A stretch of 58,998 bases of DNA, taken from assembly GCA_005502445.1 (NCBI GenBank), contig SCPB01000011.1, forward strand, positions 1-58,998, in the 5' to 3' direction. The notes under the pieces were generated by a model. The model worked only from the letters and a program-made list of their open reading frames with translations, had not been told where the DNA came from and did no database searches. Within the stretch, counting starts at the first letter, position 1. Each line of letters begins with the position of its first letter. The DNA is from Microbacteriaceae bacterium X2B (GTDB taxonomy: Bacteria; Actinomycetota; Actinomycetes; Actinomycetales; Microbacteriaceae). The position numbers were made by a program, and so were the translations under genes. Shown here in pieces: positions 54,363 to 58,998 of the stretch.

Positions 54363-54683
54363 ATGGCCGACGAGATCACAATCGACGAGCTCGTGACCGA
54401 GATGGCTGCCGGCCCGGTCCCGCTCATCGATGTGCGCGAGCTCGATGAGTACACGGCCGCCCACGTGCCCGGGGCGCGGCTCGTTCCGCTCGGCACCGTG
54501 CCCGAGGCCGTCGACGAGCTGCCGCGCGACGAGCGCGTCTTCGTCATCTGCCATTCCGGAGCGCGCAGCCAGCGCGCGGCGGACTTCCTCCTCACTCGGG
54601 GCATCGACGCCGTCTCCGTCGCTGGAGGAACATCCGCATGGGTGCAGCGCGGGCACGACTACGAGAGCGGAGAAGTCTCATGA
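54363..54683 (+). CDS. Single-domain rhodanese sulfurtransferase
   Basis: Cytosolic rhodanese-like protein of 106 residues that carries a persulfide on Cys63 in VICHSGARSQRAADFL. VPLIDVRELDEYTAAHVPGAR is the conserved N-terminal part. It probably moves sulfane sulfur to acceptors for the downstream dioxygenase. AGGAGA precedes the start. Its TGA overlaps the ATG of cstR, so the two are coupled. The order remnant-rhodanese-cstR is one operon under the operator at 53840. Confidence 0.92.
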   Translation: MADEITIDELVTEMAAGPVPLIDVRELDEYTAAHVPGARLVPLGTVPEAVDELPRDERVFVICHSGARSQRAADFLLTRGIDAVSVAGGTSAWVQRGHDYESGEVS

Positions 54684-54949
54684 CCTCGGTACCCGCGGAG
54701 CAGGCCAAGAAGATCGCCAATCGACTCCGGCGTGCGCAAGGTCAGCTCGCCGCCGTCCTCGCGATGGTCGAGGATGGGCGCGAGTGCCGCGAGGTCGTGA
54801 CGCAACTAGCCGCCGTGTCGAGCGCGATCGATCGTGCGGGTTTCGCCGTCATCGCCTCCGCGATGAAGGAGTGCCTGCGCGACGACACGGGCGACGACCA
54901 GGACATCGAGCTGGCCGACCTGGAGAAGCTGTTCATGAGCCTGTCCTGA
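54680..54949 (+). CDS. cstR: CsoR-family repressor, persulfide-sensing CstR type
   Basis: All-helical DUF156 repressor of 89 residues. The cysteines are Cys36 in DGRECREVVTQ and Cys65 in KECLRDDT, 29 apart as in CstR and CsoR. The position of the CsoR copper-binding His (61) is Ala here, so a copper site is unlikely and persulfide or sulfane-sulfur sensing is favoured. Its own predicted targets are the two G-tract palindromes at 53840 and 56394, which flank its operon. It follows the rhodanese by a four-base overlap. Confidence 0.9.
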   Translation: MTSVPAEQAKKIANRLRRAQGQLAAVLAMVEDGRECREVVTQLAAVSSAIDRAGFAVIASAMKECLRDDTGDDQDIELADLEKLFMSLS

Positions 54950-54969
54950 GTGCGTCGCCCGCCCCGCCC

Positions 54970-56334
54970 TCACGAACGTCGACTGCTGCGCAGTTCGACT
55001 CCGGCGTCGGCGGCATCGTCGAAGCGCGCATCGATGTGCACCGGGTCGAAGCCCGCGCGCTGCAGCAGGCTCGACGCGATCCCGGCGCGGTAGCCGGATG
55101 CGCAGTGCACCCACAGTCGGCCCGCGGGGACCTCGTCGAGCCGAGTGAGCAGTTCGTGCAGAGGGATGTTCTTCGCACCGGGGAGGTGAGCGACCTCATG
55201 CTCGTCGGTGCGCCTGACGTCCAGGATCGCCTCGTTCGCCGGTCGATCGGTCAGCAATCCTCCCCAGTCCGTCCGCGGGTAGCGGGCTGTCCTGCTCTGC
55301 GGAGCGAGGGCAGCGGGGTCGGAGCCGACCGCGACATCCGGTGAGTCGATCCCGATTCGCGAGAGGTCGCGGATGGCGTTCTCGACATCCTCGAGATCTC
55401 CCACGAGAGTGAGGTCCTGCCCCCACGGGAAGAGCCACCCCAGATAGGTCGTGAAGCTCGAGCCGTCACCGTACTCGATGCTCACGGTTCCCTCGAGGTG
55501 ATTGCTCGCGTACGCGACGCGGTTGCGCAGGTCGACCACCCACTCCTCGTCGAGCAGCCGACGGGTCAGTTCGTCCGGATCGATCGATTCGGGCACGACG
55601 AGGGTCGTCGCCCCCGGCCCCCGGATGTTCGAGGGCGCCATGTGCGCGTAGTACGAGGGGTAGGCGGTGAGGTTTGCGATCAACTCCTGGACGAAGTGCT
55701 CGACATCCGAATCAGTGAGAGCGTGGTTGCTCTCGAGCTGCTCGGCGACGGTCGAGGTGGCCGCGCCCGTCGACGGTCCGGAGGAGCAGAACGACCCGAA
55801 GCCGTGGGTGGGATACAGCGCGGCCTCTCGAGCGGCCTGCTCGACGAGCCGGCGAGCGGACGCGTACTGCTGGCGCGTCAGCGTCACGGTGTCGTCGGCG
55901 CTCACCAGGTCGGTGCGTCCGACGGAGCCGTACAGAAGGCTTCCTCCCGAGAAGACCGCCTGCTGCTCGCCCGCCGTCACGATGTACGACAGATGCGTGT
56001 GAGTGTGGCCGGGCGTTGCGACGGCTTTCACGAGCATCGAGCCGACTCTGACGGTCTCGCCGTCGGTGATCGGCTGCCGGTCGAATGAGACCGGGTCGGC
56101 CGCATTCACGAGGTACGCGGCTCCAGCGCTCTGCGCCAGCAGGTAGCCGCCCGTCACATAGTCGTTGTGAATGTGCGTCTCTGCGACGTGCGTGATCCGC
56201 ACGCCGAGATCGGCCGCGGCCTTCTCGACGCGATCGATATCGCGCTGCGGATCGATGACGAGAGCCGCTTCGCCGTCGTGAACGAGGTAGCTGCGGTCGC
56301 CGAGCTGAGGGGTATCGATGACGATGACGTCCAT
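54970..56334 (-). CDS. cstB: Persulfide dioxygenase-like/rhodanese fusion (CstB type)
   Basis: Fusion of 454 residues. Residues 1-200 are a metallo-beta-lactamase/ETHE1-like domain with H54, H56 and D58 (ETHIHNDYVTGG) and H110 (PGHTHTHL); it should oxidise persulfide to sulfite. At the position of the ETHE1 third ligand, Asp in TGDALL, this protein has Gly131 (FSGGSLLYGSVGRTDL). Residues 245-340 form a rhodanese-like domain without cysteine, and 350-450 an active rhodanese with Cys411 (VHCASGYRAG). This three-part plan is that of Staphylococcus CstB. Start ATG 56334 follows AGGAGAGAAG. Confidence 0.92.
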   Translation of the reverse strand: MDVIVIDTPQLGDRSYLVHDGEAALVIDPQRDIDRVEKAAADLGVRITHVAETHIHNDYVTGGYLLAQSAGAAYLVNAADPVSFDRQPITDGETVRVGSMLVKAVATPGHTHTHLSYIVTAGEQQAVFSGGSLLYGSVGRTDLVSADDTVTLTRQQYASARRLVEQAAREAALYPTHGFGSFCSSGPSTGAATSTVAEQLESNHALTDSDVEHFVQELIANLTAYPSYYAHMAPSNIRGPGATTLVVPESIDPDELTRRLLDEEWVVDLRNRVAYASNHLEGTVSIEYGDGSSFTTYLGWLFPWGQDLTLVGDLEDVENAIRDLSRIGIDSPDVAVGSDPAALAPQSRTARYPRTDWGGLLTDRPANEAILDVRRTDEHEVAHLPGAKNIPLHELLTRLDEVPAGRLWVHCASGYRAGIASSLLQRAGFDPVHIDARFDDAADAGVELRSSRRS

Positions 56335-56393
56335 TGCCGGTCTTCTCTCCTGATCGTCGGTCGGCGGAGCGCAGTCGTCCACCGTGGGGAAAA

Positions 56394-56409
56394 ATACCCC
56401 GGGGGGTAT
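56394..56409. promoter_or_regulatory. CsoR/CstR-type operator between cstB and tauE
   Basis: ATACCCC-GG-GGGGTAT is a perfect 16-bp dyad of the same length and end sequences as the site at 53840. It lies 60 bases upstream of the cstB start and overlaps TATAAC (56407-56412), a possible -10 box toward tauE, so it could control both directions. Confidence 0.75.
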
Positions 56410-56563
56410 AACGCTAGACTCTAGCAAGATTTGATGACCCCATGCTCGGACCCCTCGAGCAGTGGACAGACCGGAGTACCTTCATGCCCCCGATCGCGCG
56501 CGACGACGGCCCATCCACCGACGGCGGGCGCGGGTCGGAGATGACACCGGCTCCGCGACCGCG

Positions 56564-56583
56564 AGCCCTCCGAGCGGAGGGCT
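56564..56583 (+). promoter_or_regulatory. Hairpin covering the tauE ribosome site
   Basis: Perfect 8-bp stem, arms 56564-56571 and 56576-56583, loop GAGC. The right arm contains GGAGGG, the only good Shine-Dalgarno match, 8 bases before the GTG start at 56589, so folding would hide it. Confidence 0.5.
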
Positions 56584-56588
56584 GAGGG

Positions 56589-57362
56589 GTGGGCGCGCTT
56601 CTGGCCATCCCGCTCGGGCTCCTCATCGGGGCCGTGCTCGGTCTCGTCGGCGCGGGCGGCTCCATCGTCGCCGTACCGGCGCTCGTCTACGGCGTCGGCA
56701 TGAGTCCCGCCCACGCGATCCCGTCGTCGCTCATCGTCGTGGGGCTCGGCGCGGTCGCCGCGGTCATCCCACGGTTGCGCGGGGGAGTCGACTGGTCGAC
56801 CGCAACTCTCGTGGGGATCGCGGGCATCCCCGCGGCGTGGCTCGGAACCATCGTCAATCGCACGCTCGACCCGCGTGCCGTCCTGCTCGCCTTCGCTGCG
56901 CTCATGGTCGTCGCGGGAGTCCGTATGCTCGCGTCCGGTGCCGCGTCGTCGACCGAGCGCTACGACCCGACATCGACGAGCCGCAGTCGCGTGCCGCGTG
57001 CGCTCGCGGTCGGCCTGCTCGTCGGATTCCTCACCGGGCTCCTGGGCGTCGGCGGCGGATTCATCATCGTCCCGGCTCTCACGCTCCTGCTCGGCCTGCC
57101 GATGGGCAAGGCGGTCGGTACGTCGCTCGTGATCATCGCCCTCAACTCCGCGGGAGGGTTCTCGGCCCATGTGCAGTCCCTCGCGCTCGACTGGCCCGTC
57201 GTGATCGCCTTCGCGGCGACGGCGATCGCGGGCTCGCTCGTGGCCTCGCGATTCGCCGCACGACTGCCGGACAAGAAGGTGAAGACGATCTTCGCGATCG
57301 TCGTCCTCCTGGTCGCGGTCGGGGTCGCCACCGCGAGCGTCGTCGCCCTCGTGACCGGGTGA
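56589..57362 (+). CDS. TauE/SafE family sulfite or sulfur-anion exporter
   Basis: Membrane exporter of 257 residues with about eight hydrophobic segments in two repeats. The family signatures are [18 protein letters not shown] in the first half and [31 protein letters not shown] in the second. In cst loci TauE exports the sulfite or thiosulfate made by the dioxygenase. It is transcribed away from cstB, with the CstR operator about 180 bases upstream. A short open frame (56484-56585) lies in its leader. Confidence 0.9.
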   Translation: MGALLAIPLGLLIGAVLGLVGAGGSIVAVPALVYGVGMSPAHAIPSSLIVVGLGAVAAVIPRLRGGVDWSTATLVGIAGIPAAWLGTIVNRTLDPRAVLLAFAALMVVAGVRMLASGAASSTERYDPTSTSRSRVPRALAVGLLVGFLTGLLGVGGGFIIVPALTLLLGLPMGKAVGTSLVIIALNSAGGFSAHVQSLALDWPVVIAFAATAIAGSLVASRFAARLPDKKVKTIFAIVVLLVAVGVATASVVALVTG

Positions 57363-57370
57363 GGCAAGCC

Positions 57371-57859
57371 TCAGTCGAGCCGCTTGCCGAGCCAGATCGT
57401 GGCGTTCGGGTTGTCGTTGAACCGCTCGACGAGGGTGAACCCGAGCGAGGCGTAGAGCGCGGCCGCCGCGGTCTGCGCCTCGTGCGTGTCGAGTACGAGC
57501 TCGGCCGCCCCGGTCGCGCGCGCCCGACTCTCGAGCTCGAGCATGAGGGCGCGGCCCGCTCCGAGGCGCCGCGCGTGCGGCTGGATCCAGAGGTGCTTGA
57601 CCTCGAACCGTGAGCCGTGGGGGCCGTCGGAGATGCGCCGGATGCCGCCGCAGCCGACGTCGGCAGGCTCGCCCGCGAGGTTCTCGCCCTCGACGACCAG
57701 GAAGGCGCCGTGCGGCGGCGCGAACTGCGCGGCATCGACCGTGGGTCGCCGGTAGGCACCCTGATCGGCGGGGAACCCCTCGCTGCGCGTCGCGAAGTAC
57801 TGGTCCAGCAGCGCCGCCGCCGCCGGATCGCTCGTCGAGGCCTCGCGGAACGTCACCAT
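57371..57859 (-). CDS. GNAT N-acetyltransferase
   Basis: Acetyl-CoA-dependent acetyltransferase of 162 residues. The core has DVGCGGIRRISDG, then VKHLWIQPHARRLGAGRALMLELESRA (the acetyl-CoA pyrophosphate loop) and AAAALYASLGFTLVERFND. Substrate unknown. It faces tauE with eight bases between stops. TAGGCT on the minus strand (57871-57866) ends six bases before the ATG, a leaderless start, back-to-back with the dapB promoter. Confidence 0.87.
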   Translation of the reverse strand: MVTFREASTSDPAAAALLDQYFATRSEGFPADQGAYRRPTVDAAQFAPPHGAFLVVEGENLAGEPADVGCGGIRRISDGPHGSRFEVKHLWIQPHARRLGAGRALMLELESRARATGAAELVLDTHEAQTAAAALYASLGFTLVERFNDNPNATIWLGKRLD

Positions 57860-57907
57860 GCCGCCAGCCTAGAACGGCCCTGCGCCGAGCGCTCCGGCGC
57901 ACGACAG

Positions 57908-57913
57908 TAGGCT
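57908..57913 (+). promoter_or_regulatory. Leaderless -10 box of dapB
   Basis: TAGGCT lies six bases before the dapB ATG, and the divergent GNAT gene has the same hexamer in mirror position (57871-57866) within a 60-base gap. Confidence 0.55.
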
Positions 57914-57919
57914 GATGTC

Positions 57920-58702
57920 ATGGTCATCCGGGTCGCCGTGGTGGGCGCGAGTGGTCGCCTCGGCGCCGTCGCCTGCCGCATCATCGAGCAGCAGTCCGAT
58001 CTCGAGCTCGTCGCGCGACTGAACTCGCGCAGTTCGCTCGACGACATGCTCGGCGCCGATGTCGTGCTCGACGTCACGCACCCCGGCGTCTCGCCGACGG
58101 TCGTGGATCACGCCGTGCGCGCCGGTCTGTCGGTCGTCGTGGGCACGAGCGGGTGGAGCGAGGACCGCCTGCGCGGCCTCCGCGCCCTTCTGGCGGGCCA
58201 TGGGGATGTCGCGATCGTCGTGATCCCGAACTTCTCGCTCGGATCGGTGCTCGCGACCCACTTCGCGACCATCGCCGCCCGTTTCTACGAGTCGGTCGAG
58301 ATCGTCGAGGCCCACCACGCCGCGAAGGTCGACTCGCCGAGCGGCACGGCGGTGCGCACGGCCGAGCTCATCGGCCACGCACGCGCCGAGCTCGGGCCCG
58401 TGGTCGCGCCGCATGTCGATCAGCGCGCGCGCGGTCAGCAGGTCGCGAGCGTGCCCATCCACTCTCTGCGCCTGCAGGGCGTCGTCGCGAAGCAGGACGT
58501 CCACTTCGGCGGCACGGGGGAAGTGCTCACCCTCTCGCACGAGACGCTCTCGCCCGCCGCCTACGAGCAGGGCATCGTCATCGCGATCCGCGCCGCGGCC
58601 GCCGCCCGCGGGCTCCTGGTGGGCCTCGACCAGCTCGTCGGACTCCATGAGCCGCAGGCCGACCCCGACGACGAGGCCGCCGTGCCCGAAGGCGTCGAGT
58701 GA
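57920..58702 (+). CDS. dapB: 4-hydroxy-tetrahydrodipicolinate reductase
   Basis: Reduces hydroxytetrahydrodipicolinate with NAD(P)H in lysine and peptidoglycan diaminopimelate synthesis. The Rossmann motif is VAVVGASGRLGAVACRIIE. The conserved catalytic signature is EIVEAHHAAKVDSPSGTAVRTAELI with His-His-Lys, and FGGTGEVLTLSHETLS follows in the substrate domain. Its 260 residues are slightly longer than mycobacterial DapB (about 245) because of an acidic tail. It is leaderless. The next gene overlaps its stop by GTGA. Confidence 0.97.
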   Translation: MVIRVAVVGASGRLGAVACRIIEQQSDLELVARLNSRSSLDDMLGADVVLDVTHPGVSPTVVDHAVRAGLSVVVGTSGWSEDRLRGLRALLAGHGDVAIVVIPNFSLGSVLATHFATIAARFYESVEIVEAHHAAKVDSPSGTAVRTAELIGHARAELGPVVAPHVDQRARGQQVASVPIHSLRLQGVVAKQDVHFGGTGEVLTLSHETLSPAAYEQGIVIAIRAAAAARGLLVGLDQLVGLHEPQADPDDEAAVPEGVE

Positions 58703-58998
58703 GCGGTCGAACGCGCTGGGGCGCTCTCGCGATGGGCGCTCTGCTGCTGATCTATCTCGTCTTCACGGTCTTCTACGCCGCGCAGCTGCTGCGCGACCCG
58801 CAGCCCCTCGTGCAGGCTCTCGGCTGGGCGCTCGTCGTTCTTCCGCTCATCGGAGGGTGGGCGGGCGCCGCCGAGTTCGTGTTCGGGTTCCGCGTCGAGG
58901 CGCTCGCGCGTCGGCTCGAATCCGAGGGCGGGCTTCCGTCGGGCGGGGCCGCGCTGCGGCGCGGCGGTCGAGCGGCGGGGGATGACGTCGAGGCCGCC
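58699..58998 (+). CDS. Membrane protein downstream of dapB, cut by the window edge
   Basis: Open to the end of the window, at least 100 residues. It starts at GTG 58699, overlapping the dapB stop as GTGA. Two hydrophobic segments are visible: LAMGALLLIYLVFTVFYAAQLL and LGWALVVLPLIGGWAGAAEFVFG, then a polar region with ALARRLESEGGLP. Small membrane proteins of this kind follow dapB in related actinobacteria as far as I recall. Function unknown. Confidence 0.75.
   Translation, partial: MSGRTRWGALAMGALLLIYLVFTVFYAAQLLRDPQPLVQALGWALVVLPLIGGWAGAAEFVFGFRVEALARRLESEGGLPSGGAALRRGGRAAGDDVEAA

Noticed and set aside
56484-56585. 33-codon open frame before tauE as a protein gene
   Set aside because: No ribosome site and no recognisable sequence; kept only as a possible leader frame in the tauE hairpin finding.

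Overview
The window is chromosomal DNA from a high-GC Gram-positive bacterium, most likely an actinobacterium of the Microbacteriaceae type. Codons end almost always in G or C. GTG starts are common, genes overlap by ATGA, GTGA or TGATG, and many genes appear leaderless, with a TANNNT -10 box ending 6-7 bases before the start codon. Gene content fits: a MarP-type periplasmic protease, cydABDC in one operon, a mycobacterial-style VapBC pair, a DUF7218 protein, and a zinc-ribbon membrane protein. The genus cannot be fixed from the sequence alone. I see no rRNA, tRNA, CRISPR array, prophage or intact insertion sequence.

Layout. Positions 1-9.4 kb: MFS exporter; a minus-strand signalling operon (histidine kinase, kinase-like membrane protein, LuxR response regulator); methionine genes metY and metX; a membrane acyltransferase. 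8.5-14.2 kb: short-chain dehydrogenase, ung, a GNAT acetyltransferase, a lipoprotein, an amidase-signature enzyme, a second SDR and a small HEAVH protein. 14.2-22.5 kb (minus): flavin disulfide oxidoreductase, crotonase, arginase-fold protein, a multi-pass membrane protein with a probable CTG start, PspA, a TPM-domain protein and an App1-like phosphatase. 22.6-26.7 kb: TetR regulator and a four-gene quaternary-amine (glycine betaine/choline type) ABC importer. 26.8-35 kb: DedA protein, cydABDC (cydD with a probable CTG start), aspA. 35-42.8 kb: DUF7218 protein, stress SDR, small membrane protein, AdaA-AlkA repair fusion with a coupled 64-residue acidic protein, PrsW protease, zinc-ribbon membrane protein, PPOX-fold protein, MarP. 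42.9-44.7 kb: remnants of a metal-responsive ArsR/CmtR regulator and a cation efflux protein, then vapBC. 44.8-49.3 kb: rpsO, a TetR/Pr6Pr/small membrane protein operon, and pnp. 49.4-57.9 kb: accessory genes, then a sulfide/persulfide detoxification locus. 57.9 kb to the end: dapB and a partial membrane gene.

The most coherent special system is the cst-type locus at 53.84-57.36 kb. It has a CsoR/CstR repressor with the two persulfide-sensing cysteines and no CsoR histidine, a single-domain rhodanese, a persulfide dioxygenase-like/rhodanese fusion, a TauE/SafE exporter, and the eroded remains of a CoA-disulfide reductase-type flavoprotein. Two G-tract palindromes (53840-53855 and 56394-56409) lie at the two promoter regions and are the expected repressor sites, so one sulfur-sensing repressor probably controls both halves. 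Other items worth attention are the kinase-like protein encoded between a sensor kinase and its regulator, two probable CTG-initiated genes, the widespread leaderless start architecture, a hairpin that would hide the tauE ribosome site, and the decaying metal-resistance pair.
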